Source of the DNA: Firmicutes bacterium AM55-24TS
Lineage (GTDB): Bacteria; Bacillota; Clostridia; UBA1381
DNA length: 56,209 nucleotides
Direction: 5' to 3'
Assembly: GCA_003460745.1 (NCBI GenBank)
Contig: QTVU01000016.1
Span: 1-56,209, forward strand
Part shown: piece by piece, positions 16,834 through 26,532 of the stretch
How the letters are laid out: each line of letters begins with the position of its first letter
Numbering within the stretch: position 1 is the first letter of the stretch
Notes under the pieces: model-generated
Database searches by the model: none
Seen by the model: only the letters and a program-made list of their open reading frames with translations
Told to the model about the DNA's origin: nothing
Position numbers and translations under genes: made by a program

Positions 16834-18898
16834 TTCTCTTAAACTCCTTTTCAAGTTCCTTTTTGCTCATTGTTACTATAATAGGTCTGCCGTGAGGGCA
16901 AGTATTAATATTTTTAAGCCTTAACACATTTCTCACAAGCGTTTCCATTTCTATCTTACTCATACGCATATTCGCTTTAACCGCCGATTTACACGCAATC
17001 GTATATAAAAGTCTTTCGTTCTTTTCCGTTATAAGCTCTTTCCTCAGTTCCTCGCCTTGTGCGACAAGTTCAAGCACAAGCGGTTCAACCTCACCGAGTT
17101 CAACTTCACCCGGCACACTTCGTACAATAACCGCGTCATCACCGAATTCTTCCGACTCAAAGCCTATATCGTCAAAAAGCTGTTTATTATCACGATACGC
17201 AGTCATTTCACTGCCCGTAAGATTTACTATAACAGGCTCGATAAGCATTTGTGACGCAACTTGTTTTGACGCAATATCTTTCTTCAATTCTTCATATTTC
17301 AAACGTTCGTGTGCCGCGTGCTGGTCTATAATCATCATTTCGTCGTCCTTTTCGGCTATGATGTACGAATCAAAAACCTGACCGACTATTTCAAAATATT
17401 CGTCTGCAAAAACAGTTTCTTCGCGTTTCGGAACTTCGGTTTCAACATTTTGCTCTGTCGGCTTTTCTTCCTTGACAGTTTCAACTCTTACTGTTTCAGT
17501 AACAGGTCTTTCCTCGGTCTTTATCTCTTCAACTTTGACTTCTTCCGCTTTAACCGCGTCCTTTTTTGGAAGTATTCCGTTTGTTTCCGCCTTCGGAGTT
17601 TCAAGCGATACAGTTCTTGTATAAGGAATTTCGGGTTGTCTTGATTTTATAAAATCGGGTTTTAGTGATACAAAATTATTTTGTGTTTTAGTGTCCCCAA
17701 CTTTATCCGTTTTATTGTCACTCACCGAATTATTTTTAGTGTCCCCACTGTTTTTCAGGAAATGATTTTCTCGTGGATTATATGCGGTCGTTTCCGGACG
17801 TTTTGTCATTGTCTTCGGAAGTGCAACCGCAAGGTCGCTTAGATTTAACTGTCCCTTTGGCGTATCACGTTTAAATTCTTCCGAAGTACGCTCGATTTTC
17901 GGTACATTCGGTATTTCGTAAAGTGCGTTTTTCACACCGTAATACACCGCATTATAAACCGCCTTTTCATCTGAAAACTTCACTTCAAGTTTTGTCGGGT
18001 GAACGTTAATGTCAATAAGTGACGGATTGATTTCTATATTAAGTATCGCCATAGGGAATTTGCCTATCATAATCTGATTTTTATAGGCATTTTCAAGTGC
18101 GGCGATTATTGTTCTGCTTGTTATGTATCTTCTGTTTACAAAAAAGCTCTGATAATTTCGCTTAGGCCGTGCAAGAGTTCCCTTGCCGATAAGACCTGTA
18201 ATTTTAATGCCGTCCGATTCGTATTCTACAGGAATTGTACCCTTTGCATAATCTCTGCCGTAAACTGTATAAACCGAATTTTCAAGCGAATTATCGCCCG
18301 GTGAAAACAATTTTTCTTTGTTGTCGATTATCAGCTTAAAGGATATTTCGGGATGTGCGAATATAAATCTTGTCATTATATCCGTTATGTATCCTGCCTC
18401 AGTTGCGTCTTTTTTCAAGAATTTGCGTCTTGCAGGTGTGTTGAAAAACAGATTTTCGACAAGTATCGATGTACCGTCGGGAATACCTGCCTCGTCAGAA
18501 GAAAGTATTTCTCCGCCTTTGCACGTTACACATACGCCTGTTTCATCCTCGTGTCGCTTTGTAAAAAGTTCAACTTCGGCAACAGCACCTATACTTGAAA
18601 GTGCCTCACCTCTGAAACCAAGCGTATAAATTGCGTCAAGGTCACTGCTCGTCTGCACCTTACTTGTCGCATGGCGTAAAAAGCATATTTTCGCATCCTC
18701 CTCCGACATACCGCTGCCGTTGTCACTGACGCGCATATATATGCTTCCGCCCTTTTTTATCTCCACGCTTATCAGAGTTGCACCGGCATCTATGCTGTTT
18801 TCAACAAGTTCCTTTATAACGCTTGACGGACGTTCAACAACTTCACCCGCCGCTATTTTATTTGAAACTTCACTGCTCAGTACATGAATTTTTCCCAT
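16826..18898 (-). CDS. mutL: DNA mismatch repair protein MutL
   Basis: A 690-residue mismatch-repair ATPase/endonuclease. The N-terminal GHKL domain has ELVENSIDAGAT, DNGSGM and GFRGEALSSI. After a charged, repetitive linker (about 350-480, rich in EEVKVEEIKTEER) the C-terminal domain has the endonuclease motif DQHAAHERLKYE plus ACKSAVKAN and CPHGRP. The ATG at 18898 has AAAGGG just upstream, better than a TTG at 18913. It works with the neighbouring MutS. Confidence 0.97.
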   Translation of the reverse strand: MGKIHVLSSEVSNKIAAGEVVERPSSVIKELVENSIDAGATLISVEIKKGGSIYMRVSDNGSGMSEEDAKICFLRHATSKVQTSSDLDAIYTLGFRGEALSSIGAVAEVELFTKRHEDETGVCVTCKGGEILSSDEAGIPDGTSILVENLFFNTPARRKFLKKDATEAGYITDIMTRFIFAHPEISFKLIIDNKEKLFSPGDNSLENSVYTVYGRDYAKGTIPVEYESDGIKITGLIGKGTLARPKRNYQSFFVNRRYITSRTIIAALENAYKNQIMIGKFPMAILNIEINPSLIDINVHPTKLEVKFSDEKAVYNAVYYGVKNALYEIPNVPKIERTSEEFKRDTPKGQLNLSDLAVALPKTMTKRPETTAYNPRENHFLKNSGDTKNNSVSDNKTDKVGDTKTQNNFVSLKPDFIKSRQPEIPYTRTVSLETPKAETNGILPKKDAVKAEEVKVEEIKTEERPVTETVRVETVKEEKPTEQNVETEVPKREETVFADEYFEIVGQVFDSYIIAEKDDEMMIIDQHAAHERLKYEELKKDIASKQVASQMLIEPVIVNLTGSEMTAYRDNKQLFDDIGFESEEFGDDAVIVRSVPGEVELGEVEPLVLELVAQGEELRKELITEKNERLLYTIACKSAVKANMRMSKIEMETLVRNVLRLKNINTCPHGRPIIVTMSKKELEKEFKRIV

Positions 18899-18948
18899 TT
18901 TAAACCCTTTCAACCGTTAATATTCGTGACCTTAACAGCCACAAATGT

Positions 18949-21549
18949 TTATATTTCCTTCGCCCTGTTTGCCAATTCGTAAAGCTTATTCATCGCCTCA
19001 ATCGGTGTGTACGTTGTGACGTCCATATTTTTAAGTTCATCTGCTATTTCATTTGCTATACCGTCACCGAAACCGATTTGATTTGTTGCGTCCCCGTGTT
19101 TCTTCGCCGTATGTTCTACAACGATTTCATCATTCTCAATCTTTTTCAAAATCTTCTTTGCACCGTTGATTACCTCTTTCGGAACACCAGCAAGTGCCGC
19201 AACTTCAATACCGTAACTGTCGTCCGCACCGCCTCTGACGATTTTACGCAAAAACGTAATATCGTCACCGCGTTTCTTAACGGCAATTCTGTAATTTTTA
19301 ACACCGTCAAGTTCTTCTTCGAGTTCGGTAAGCTCGTGATAATGAGTTGCAAAAAGCGTCTTTGCGCCGATTTTGTGCTTATTTTGTATGTACTCAACAA
19401 CCGCCCAAGCTATCGACAATCCGTCAAAAGTGCTTGTACCGCGTCCGATTTCATCAAGAATAATAAGTGATTTTGACGTTGCATTCTTCAAAATGTGGCT
19501 TACTTCCGTCATTTCAAGCATAAACGTACTCTGTCCCGACGAAATATCGTCAGACGCACCGACTCTTGTAAAAATCTTGTCCACAATACCGATTTTAGCC
19601 GACTTTGCAGGCACAAAACTTCCGATTTGCGCCATAAGAGTTATAAGTGCAACCTGTCGCATATACGTTGACTTACCTGCCATATTCGGACCTGTTATAA
19701 TAATCATTCGGTCGTCATCGTTATTCAAAAGAGTGTCATTCGGTACAAACATCGAATTTTTTGACATTTTCTCAACAACAGGGTGTCGTCCGTCCGTAAT
19801 TTCGATTTTGCCGTTATCCGATATTTCAGGCATGGTAAAGTTGTTTTTGTATGCAGTCTGTGCCAGCGACAAAAGTACGTCAGTCGTTGCGATAATATGT
19901 GCCGCATTTTTCAAACGCTCGATTTCCTCACTCACGCTTGTTCTGACCTGTTCAAAAACATAGCTTTCAAGCGTCACGATTTTTTCCGATGCACCGAGAA
20001 TTGTGTTTTCGATTTCCTTTAGTTTCGGAGTAATGTATCTTTCACAGTTTGCAAGCGTTTGCTTTCTTATATAATAATCGGGTACGTCTTTTATCGCCGA
20101 TTTTGTAATCTCTATATAGTAACCGAAAACCTTGTTATAGCCGACTTTCAGCTTGCTTATGCCCGTTGATTCACGTTCTTCATTTTCAAGTGCCGCAAGC
20201 CACTTTTTACCGTCACGCATTGCAATACGCAAATTGTCGATTTCCTCATTAAAGCCCTCTTTTATAACATTGCCGTCACGCAAAAGTGCCGGCGGTTCGT
20301 CATTTATCGCTCTTTCAAGCAAATCGCACACATCTTCAAGCAAATCAAAATTTTTACGCATATCACCAAGCATCGGTGACTTTACGTTGCTTAAAGTGTA
20401 CTCAAGTTCAGGTAACTGTAAAAGCGTCATTTTAAGTGCAATTAAATCTTTCGGTGTAACAGTGCCAAGCGAAATACGGCTGATTATTCTTGATATATCA
20501 TACGTTCCGGAAAGCACTGCCGAAAGGTCATCGCGGAGCATTATATTCTCCGTAAGCTCCTTTACCGAATACAATCTCTTGTTTATCTCAATAGGATTGA
20601 TAAGCGGCTTTTCAATCCACTGTTTTAAAAGTCTTGCACCCATTGACGTTTCTGTATTGTCAAGCACCCACAAAAGCGAACCTCTTTTAACCTTGTCACG
20701 CATTGTTTCGGTTATTTCAAGGTTACGTCTTGTATTCACGTCAATATCCATATACTGATTAACTTCGTATGTATTAATCGTGTTTAAATATGTAAGACTT
20801 GTTTTTTGCGTATGTTCCAAATACGCAATCATAGCACCGACCGCACGAACCGCATAAGGTTTTGTGTCAAGTGCTATTTCCGACAAGGAATTTTTACCGA
20901 ACTGCTGCAGGATATTCTTTTCAAATTCCGAATTTTCAAAGAAATCGTCCGTACATTCGTCGGGAGTTATATGAAATCTCAACTCAACCTGTGCAGATAA
21001 TTTTTCCGCTGCGTCCGAATTTAAGAGTATTTCTTTTGGCTCATATCTCGCTATTTCGTTTAGTGCCTCGTCCGCTCCGCTAATTTCGGTTGTATAAATC
21101 TCACCCGTTGAAATATCCGAAACCGCAAATCCGTATTTGTCACGCTGACTGTATATAACCGCAAGATAATTATTATTCTTTTCGTCAAGCAACTCCTCAT
21201 CAACAACCGTACCCGGCGTCACTACACGAATAACCTCACGTTTTACAATACCTTTAGCGGTTTTAGGGTCCTCAACCTGTTCGCATATAGCAACCTTATA
21301 CCCCTTTTCAATCAGCTTTGCAATATAAACCGACGCACTGTGAAAAGGAACGCCACACATTGGTGCGCGTTCCGAAAGTCCGCAGTCTTTACCTGTAAGC
21401 GTTATTTCAAGCTCCTTTGAAGCTTTTATGGCATCATCAAAAAACATTTCATAGAAATCACCCAATCTGTAAAATAATATACAGTCCTCGTATTCCTCCT
21501 TTGTTTTCAGATATTGAGTCATCATCGGCGTCATCTGCTCTTTTGCCAT
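18949..21549 (-). CDS. mutS: DNA mismatch recognition protein MutS
   Basis: An 866-residue protein. The mismatch-binding domain shows GDFYEMF near residue 30. The clamp and lever regions are intact, and the ATPase has Walker A GPNMAGKSTYMRQ, the DDISSGQSTF segment, and Walker B ILDEIGRGTSTFDG. AAGGAG is 10 bases before the ATG. It sits between ylbF-like and mutL in the common clostridial order and is full length. Confidence 0.98.
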   Translation of the reverse strand: MAKEQMTPMMTQYLKTKEEYEDCILFYRLGDFYEMFFDDAIKASKELEITLTGKDCGLSERAPMCGVPFHSASVYIAKLIEKGYKVAICEQVEDPKTAKGIVKREVIRVVTPGTVVDEELLDEKNNNYLAVIYSQRDKYGFAVSDISTGEIYTTEISGADEALNEIARYEPKEILLNSDAAEKLSAQVELRFHITPDECTDDFFENSEFEKNILQQFGKNSLSEIALDTKPYAVRAVGAMIAYLEHTQKTSLTYLNTINTYEVNQYMDIDVNTRRNLEITETMRDKVKRGSLLWVLDNTETSMGARLLKQWIEKPLINPIEINKRLYSVKELTENIMLRDDLSAVLSGTYDISRIISRISLGTVTPKDLIALKMTLLQLPELEYTLSNVKSPMLGDMRKNFDLLEDVCDLLERAINDEPPALLRDGNVIKEGFNEEIDNLRIAMRDGKKWLAALENEERESTGISKLKVGYNKVFGYYIEITKSAIKDVPDYYIRKQTLANCERYITPKLKEIENTILGASEKIVTLESYVFEQVRTSVSEEIERLKNAAHIIATTDVLLSLAQTAYKNNFTMPEISDNGKIEITDGRHPVVEKMSKNSMFVPNDTLLNNDDDRMIIITGPNMAGKSTYMRQVALITLMAQIGSFVPAKSAKIGIVDKIFTRVGASDDISSGQSTFMLEMTEVSHILKNATSKSLIILDEIGRGTSTFDGLSIAWAVVEYIQNKHKIGAKTLFATHYHELTELEEELDGVKNYRIAVKKRGDDITFLRKIVRGGADDSYGIEVAALAGVPKEVINGAKKILKKIENDEIVVEHTAKKHGDATNQIGFGDGIANEIADELKNMDVTTYTPIEAMNKLYELANRAKEI

Positions 21550-21586
21550 TCCGCTTTATCTCCTTGTCTTTAGATTTGTGTATAAA

Positions 21587-21967
21587 TTAGTGACAGCCGC
21601 CGCAAGTGCTGCAATCATGCGTACAGTTTGGATCTTGTCCTGTGATGTAGAAATTCAGCATTTGATTAACTTGATTAACCATTGCATCAAATTCTTTCTT
21701 TGCATCAATGTACTTCTTTATTGATTCCGATTTTTCAAGCATTTCTTCAAATGCTTCGTTATTCTTCTGTATAGCCTCTTCACGCGAAATCTTGTTGTTT
21801 TGCATATCGCGTGCAAGGTTCATTCTCTGCAAGTTGAATTCCTTTAAAAGTGCCTGTGCCTCGTCATCATTTTCTTGTAAAATCTCGGCATTCTTTGCAT
21901 TTTTCATTTCTTCTGAATTTTGGATAAGTTCTCCAAGTTCTCTTGTCTTTTCGATTATTTCGTTCAT
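21587..21967 (-). CDS. YlbF/YmcA-family protein with Cys-rich tail
   Basis: A 126-residue helical protein of the com_ylbF family (Glu/Lys-rich helices, residues 1-108). It ends in a cysteine/histidine tail CTHDCSTCGGCH. In Bacillus, YlbF, YmcA and YaaT form a complex that carries [4Fe-4S] clusters and directs RNase Y, sporulation and competence; the tail here could hold a cluster. It lies between miaB and mutS, 18 and 38 bases away. Confidence 0.85.
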   Translation of the reverse strand: MNEIIEKTRELGELIQNSEEMKNAKNAEILQENDDEAQALLKEFNLQRMNLARDMQNNKISREEAIQKNNEAFEEMLEKSESIKKYIDAKKEFDAMVNQVNQMLNFYITGQDPNCTHDCSTCGGCH

Positions 21968-21984
21968 ATTATTAAATTCCTTTC

Positions 21985-23403
21985 TTATTCTGCAATCTCA
22001 CCGTTAAGGCTCCATGTGTGTGCCTCGGTAATTCTTACGTCTATATATTTTCCTATAAGCGATTTATCGCCCTTAAAGTTTACTATCTTTGAACTGTCAC
22101 AACGGCCCGAAAGTGTTGTTTCATCATTCTTGCTTACACCGTCGACAAGCACCTTTTCAACCCGTCCTACATACGCCTCATTTTTGCGTTTTGAAATTTC
22201 ATTCTGTACTTCCAAAAGCTTGTTGAAATTCTCGTGTATTTCTTCGTCTGTAAGTACAAAATCAAGCTTTGCCGCAGGAGTTCCCTCACGTCTTGAATAT
22301 ATAAATGAGAATATGTTATCATACTCAACCTTACGAAGTACGTCAAGTGTTTCCTCAAAATCTTCCTTTGTTTCCGTTGGAAAACCGACTATAATATCGG
22401 TTGAAAGAGAAATGTTCGGTATTCTCTTTTTAACCTTTTCAATCTTTGCAAGATAATCTTCTTTTGTGTACTTTCTGTTCATTTCTTTCAAAATCTTGTT
22501 TGAACCTGCTTGAACAGGAAGATGAAGTTGTTTACAAACCTTGTCACATTCCGCCATCGCGTCAATAAGTTTATCGCTCAAATCCTTTGGGTGTGATGTC
22601 ATAAATCTGATACGTTCAACGCCCTCAATATCATTTACCATACGAATAAGGTCTGCAAAGTCAACATCTGTGTCAAGATCTTTGCCGTATGAATTTACAT
22701 TCTGTCCCAAAAGTGCAATTTCACTGCACCCTCTTGCCACAAGTTCCTTAACTTCGGCTATAACCGCCTCAGGTGTACGGCTTCTTTCACGTCCGCGTAC
22801 ATACGGTACAATACAGTATGAGCAGAAATTGTTGCAGCCGTACATTACAGATACCCATGCTTTTTTATCATCGTCACGCATAATAGGAATATCCTCTGCG
22901 ATTGCACCGTCACAGCTGTCAATATCGACAACTGTTTTCTTTTCGTGAATTGCTCTGTATAAAAGCTCCGGCATTTTGTAAAGTGCGTGTGTTCCGAAAA
23001 CAAGGTCAACGTGTTCGTGTACTTTTTTGATTTTCTCGGTAATATGCTCCTGTTGTACCATACAACCGCATACACCGATAACCATATCTTTTCTTTCTTC
23101 TTTGATGTGCTTTAAAATACCGAGTCTGCCGAAAACCTTTTGCTCCGCATTTTCACGCACCGCACAAGTATTATATATAACAACATCAGCTTTGTTGCTG
23201 TCGTCCGTAAAATCAAACCCCGCCTGTCTTAGCATACCTCTTATACGTTCGGTGTCGTTTTCATTCTGCTGACAACCATATGTTTCGGTAAGCGCTAATT
23301 TTGCGTGTCCGTTTTGAGCAGCATAACGCATATTTTCTTCTTTGAGTTTCATTATATAGCTTTCTTGCTCCGCCATCTGCTCCTTAGTTATAAGCTTTGC
23401 CAT
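21985..23403 (-). CDS. miaB: tRNA-2-methylthio-N6-dimethylallyladenosine synthase
   Basis: A 472-residue radical-SAM methylthiotransferase acting after MiaA on A37 of tRNA. Domains: N-terminal UPF0004 with cysteines in TYGCQQNEND, YNTCAVREN and GVCGCM; radical-SAM motif YGCNNFCSYCIVP (CxxxCxxC); C-terminal TRAM domain. AGGAG is 8 bases before the ATG. It is promoter-proximal in the miaB-ylbF-mutS-mutL-miaA cluster, so both tRNA A37 enzymes bracket mismatch repair. Confidence 0.97.
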   Translation of the reverse strand: MAKLITKEQMAEQESYIMKLKEENMRYAAQNGHAKLALTETYGCQQNENDTERIRGMLRQAGFDFTDDSNKADVVIYNTCAVRENAEQKVFGRLGILKHIKEERKDMVIGVCGCMVQQEHITEKIKKVHEHVDLVFGTHALYKMPELLYRAIHEKKTVVDIDSCDGAIAEDIPIMRDDDKKAWVSVMYGCNNFCSYCIVPYVRGRERSRTPEAVIAEVKELVARGCSEIALLGQNVNSYGKDLDTDVDFADLIRMVNDIEGVERIRFMTSHPKDLSDKLIDAMAECDKVCKQLHLPVQAGSNKILKEMNRKYTKEDYLAKIEKVKKRIPNISLSTDIIVGFPTETKEDFEETLDVLRKVEYDNIFSFIYSRREGTPAAKLDFVLTDEEIHENFNKLLEVQNEISKRKNEAYVGRVEKVLVDGVSKNDETTLSGRCDSSKIVNFKGDKSLIGKYIDVRITEAHTWSLNGEIAE

Positions 23404-23466
23404 TTACATTTCTCCTATACTTCAAAAGTAAAGTTAATTATATCACATTTAAATTGTAATTACAAC

Positions 23467-23763
23467 TTAAAATTCATAATCGCAAACACGTCTTTCCGCT
23501 ACATACGGACGCACATACGTTGCACCGACAGCTTTGTGTTCAGGGTGATTTTGGTAAGTGTTTAAATCCTCTTTTGTTTCAAACTCCGATACAAGTACTA
23601 CATCTGACGCAGCGTCTGTATCGTTGAAATTAAGTCCGACTTCAATGTTTACCAAAACATTTATTTTACCCTTTAAAGCTTCGAGATTTTCCTTTATATC
23701 CTTTGCTCTCTGCTCTTTATCTTCACTCTCTGCCATTCTCCACATTACTATATGCTTAACCAC
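23467..23763 (-). CDS. Dabb (stress-responsive A/B barrel) domain protein
   Basis: A 98-residue protein with a single Dabb domain: MVKHIVMWRM start, ALKGKINVLVNIEVGLN middle, and LNTYQNHPEHKAVG late motif. GTG start with GGAGG 8 bases upstream. Family members form dimeric barrels; some act in polyketide-like or stress chemistry but most have no known function. It lies upstream of miaB on the same strand, 63 bases away. Confidence 0.88.
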   Translation of the reverse strand: MVKHIVMWRMAESEDKEQRAKDIKENLEALKGKINVLVNIEVGLNFNDTDAASDVVLVSEFETKEDLNTYQNHPEHKAVGATYVRPYVAERRVCDYEF

Positions 23764-23892
23764 GTTAAATTCCTCCTAAATACATATACATTTATTATAT
23801 CATCTTATTTTAATTTTTTCAATAAAATATGTGGTTTTTATTAAAAAATAGTGGTATAATAAACCCATAAATATCTGAAAGGACAGATTATT

Positions 23893-24732
23893 GTGAAAAA
23901 GCTTTTAAAAACAGCAGCGCTTACGGGCGGAATATTATTTGCCGTCAAAGGTTTGGACAACAGAATTGAAGTTACACATTACGATATATCGTCGCCGAAA
24001 ATCCCCGAAGGATTTGACGGATATAAAATTTTACAAATTTCAGATTACCATGCAGACAGCGTACCGGGGCTGATTGAGGAAATCGAACACGAATCGCCCG
24101 ACATTATAGTTTCGACAGGCGACCTTGTTCACGACACAGGCTCATACACACCCGGAGTACATCTATGCAAACATCTTATCGATATTGCACCCGTTTATGC
24201 GGTAACGGGCAATCACGATTTGTGGCGAAGTGACTACGATGAATTTGAGCGAGAACTTACCGAAGTCGGCGTTAAAACATTGCATGACGAGCGTGTCATT
24301 TTAAAGCGTAACGAAAGCGAAATTTCACTTTCGGGAATTGACGATCCGTTTGCTTTAAACAGTGTCAAAATCGCCGAAAATATCGAAAATTCACTTGCGA
24401 AACTGCCACGTTACAACGGATATGACATACTGCTTTTTCACCGTGCGAATTTATTCGACAGATTAAAATACCGCGGTTTCAACCTTATTCTTGCAGGTCA
24501 TATGCACGGCGGACAATTCAGAATACCGAAAGGCAGAGGTGTCGTTGCACCTAAATCAAGCTGGGGCAGTAAATCGTCAATGTTCTTTCCGAAATACTTT
24601 GCCGGGCATTACCACGCACCGCACACCGATATGATTGTAAACAGAGGTATAGGCAACCCTATGCTTTTGCCGAGATTGTTTAACCGACCTGAAATAACGG
24701 TCATTACATTAAAACACAAAAAGGAGATATAA
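23893..24732 (+). CDS. Metallophosphoesterase (YkuE-like)
   Basis: A 279-residue calcineurin-type phosphoesterase. Metal-binding motifs in order: DYHAD, GDLVHD, GNHDLW, and AGHMHGGQ. The N-terminus has a weak hydrophobic stretch that could be a signal or membrane anchor. GTG start with AAAGGA upstream. YkuE-type enzymes are membrane-near phosphoesterases of unsettled substrate. It leads an operon with the deacetylase (3-base gap) and DUF2161 genes. Confidence 0.9.
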   Translation: MKKLLKTAALTGGILFAVKGLDNRIEVTHYDISSPKIPEGFDGYKILQISDYHADSVPGLIEEIEHESPDIIVSTGDLVHDTGSYTPGVHLCKHLIDIAPVYAVTGNHDLWRSDYDEFERELTEVGVKTLHDERVILKRNESEISLSGIDDPFALNSVKIAENIENSLAKLPRYNGYDILLFHRANLFDRLKYRGFNLILAGHMHGGQFRIPKGRGVVAPKSSWGSKSSMFFPKYFAGHYHAPHTDMIVNRGIGNPMLLPRLFNRPEITVITLKHKKEI

Positions 24733-24735
24733 AAA

Positions 24736-25554
24736 ATGGAAAACAAAAGACCTTTCAAAACAATTTACACTTGTTTCCCGCAAGGAAAACACAAGGTACT
24801 TACAATGAGTTACGATGACGGTAAGATTTTCGACAGAAAGCTTATCGAGATTTTCAACAAATACGGTATCAAGGGTACATTCCACCTTAACACAGGCATT
24901 ATGCCTGTTGATGAGGACAGAATACAGCTTTCGGAAGTCAAGGAACTTTACAAAGGCCACGAAGTATCGTGCCATACAAGCACTCACCCAACTATTGAAC
25001 GTTGTCCGCTTGACCAAGTTGTTCAGCAAGTAATTGAGGACAGAAAAGCACTTGAGGACGCAGTCGGCTATCCCGTAAGAGGTCTTAGCTACCCTAACGG
25101 CTCATACAGCAAGGATATTATCAATCTTCTTCCTGCCTGCGGCATAGAATACAGTCGTGTTGTCGGAAGTACGGACGATTTTGCATTTCCCGACAACTTC
25201 CTTGAATGGAAATCTACCTGTCACCACGGTCACAACCTTATGCAGAATGCAGAACGTTTTGCCGACCTACATAAGACACAATATCTTTATATGATGTACG
25301 TTTGGGGACACAGTTATGAATTTGACCGCGACAACAGCTGGGATTTAATCGAAGGTTTCTGTAAATTTATCGGCGGACGTGACGATATATGGTACGCTAC
25401 AAATATTGAAATCGTTGACTATATGAATGCCGCAAAAAATCTTAAATACACCGCTAAGGGAGACAGAGTTTACAATCCTAACGCAATATCTGTATGGATT
25501 GAAGTTGACGGTCAACATTACGAAATCAAACCGGGAGAACTTAAAGAAATATGA
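24736..25554 (+). CDS. Polysaccharide deacetylase family protein, cytoplasmic
   Basis: A 272-residue NodB-fold protein without a signal peptide. It shows the metal/catalytic Asp pair in MSYDDGKIFD, the His-x3-5-His type motif in HEVSCHTSTHPT, and SYPNGSYSKD. It resembles intracellular carbohydrate-deacetylase-like proteins rather than the secreted chitin/peptidoglycan enzymes elsewhere in this window. AAGGAG precedes the ATG. It overlaps the next gene by 4 bases (ATGA). Confidence 0.88.
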   Translation: MENKRPFKTIYTCFPQGKHKVLTMSYDDGKIFDRKLIEIFNKYGIKGTFHLNTGIMPVDEDRIQLSEVKELYKGHEVSCHTSTHPTIERCPLDQVVQQVIEDRKALEDAVGYPVRGLSYPNGSYSKDIINLLPACGIEYSRVVGSTDDFAFPDNFLEWKSTCHHGHNLMQNAERFADLHKTQYLYMMYVWGHSYEFDRDNSWDLIEGFCKFIGGRDDIWYATNIEIVDYMNAAKNLKYTAKGDRVYNPNAISVWIEVDGQHYEIKPGELKEI

Positions 25555-26267
25555 CGGAAAAAGAACTTTTTCCTCCTGTGCGTGATTTATTCGTAAAACG
25601 CGGATACAAAGTCAATGCAGAGGTGCGTGACTGTGACGTTACCGCAACGAAAGATGACGAATTTATTATTATCGAGTTAAAGAAAAATTTATCCGTAACA
25701 CTTTTGGCACAAGGTCTGAAAAGGCTCAAAACAGGTGCAGACGTATATATCGCCGTACCCAAGCCGAAAAAATATTCACTGAAAAAATTCCGCAGCACAT
25801 TTGCGGTGATAAAAAAACTTGAACTCGGACTTATATTCGTTTCAGTTCGCGGCAGTCATTCATTTGCGGAAATCGTATTTGAGCCGACCGAATTCAAACC
25901 GACAACACGCGACTATCGAAAAAGGCGTGAAATTCTCACAGAAATCAACGGCAGAACGATTGACACAAACACAGGCGGTGTGACTAACACCAAAATCATA
26001 ACCGCTTACACCGAACAATGTATACATATCGCGTGTATCCTTGATATGTACGGCGATTTGTCGCCGAAACGCATAAAGGAAATCAGCGGTATTGACCGCG
26101 CGTATAATATTCTAAGAATGAATGTTTACGGTTGGTTTTATAACGTCAAAAAAGGAGTCTACGGTATAACGACAGAAGGACGCAAAGGACTTTTGGAATA
26201 TCCCGAACTTGAAAAATACTATACCGAACTTTTACAAGAGAATAAAGAAAACGGCTCACCTTTGTGA
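25551..26267 (+). CDS. DUF2161 family protein (PD-(D/E)xK nuclease-like fold)
   Basis: A 238-residue protein. The N-terminal half has the restriction-endonuclease-like core: CDVTATKDDEFIIIELKKN (Asp ... Glu-x-Lys) then an alpha helix and VYIAVPKPK. The C-terminal half is basic and winged-helix-like. Family members are annotated as DUF2161 phosphodiesterases of unknown role. Start overlaps the upstream gene. Its stop codon falls inside the terminator hairpin at 26250-26273. Confidence 0.8.
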   Translation: MTEKELFPPVRDLFVKRGYKVNAEVRDCDVTATKDDEFIIIELKKNLSVTLLAQGLKRLKTGADVYIAVPKPKKYSLKKFRSTFAVIKKLELGLIFVSVRGSHSFAEIVFEPTEFKPTTRDYRKRREILTEINGRTIDTNTGGVTNTKIITAYTEQCIHIACILDMYGDLSPKRIKEISGIDRAYNILRMNVYGWFYNVKKGVYGITTEGRKGLLEYPELEKYYTELLQENKENGSPL

Positions 26268-26273
26268 GCCGTT
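26250..26273 (+). terminator. Terminator palindrome, copy 1 of a direct repeat
   Basis: A 24-base palindrome (AACGGCTCAC ... GTGAGCCGTT) contains the stop codon of the DUF2161 gene. The identical 24 bases recur at 26509-26532. Here it is not followed by a T run because a repeat element begins at the next base, so termination may be weakened. Confidence 0.75.
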
Positions 26274-26508
26274 CAGACTGTCGACAAATTGTCCGGAACG
26301 TGCAATATATTATATTTTTATATTTTAAAGTTTAATTTATAGCTATAAAAAGCAACAGGCAAGCCTATCTTCGATATATGGCTTGCCTGTGCACTTTTTG
26401 TGAAAATAAACTCTAGCGTACAACCGTACGCCGACGAGTTCATTTTCGCAAAATCCGAACTAATTTCTCGACCTCTGCCAGCGTGTAGACACTTTTGTCT
26501 ACACGCTG
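26274..26508 (-). mobile_element. MITE-like element, copy 1 (reverse orientation)
   Basis: A non-coding insert with imperfect terminal inverted repeats: left CAGACTGTCGACAAATTGTC, right (inverted) CAGAGGTCGAGAAATTAG ending at 26477. Internal hairpins: AGGCAAGCC with GGCTTGCCT, and a long imperfect one (GTGAAAATAAACTC... GAGTTCATTTTCGC). A further hairpin AGCGTGTAGAC/GTCTACACGCT sits at 26482-26507. Two other copies occur at 28356-28503 and 38927-39101. It is flanked exactly by a 24-base direct repeat of the terminator palindrome. Confidence 0.75.
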
Positions 26509-26532
26509 AACGGCTCACCTTTGTGAGCCGTT
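26509..26532 (-). terminator. Terminator palindrome, copy 2 of the direct repeat
   Basis: Same 24-base palindrome as at 26250-26273. It contains the stop codon of the minus-strand CCA-adding enzyme gene. On the plus strand it is followed by TTTTTT, the T run that the first copy lost. Confidence 0.75.

Noticed and set aside
26274..26532. CRISPR-like repeats because of the repeated palindromes
   Set aside because: Only two copies of the palindrome occur, with a 235-base insert that belongs to a dispersed element; no regular spacer array exists anywhere in the window.
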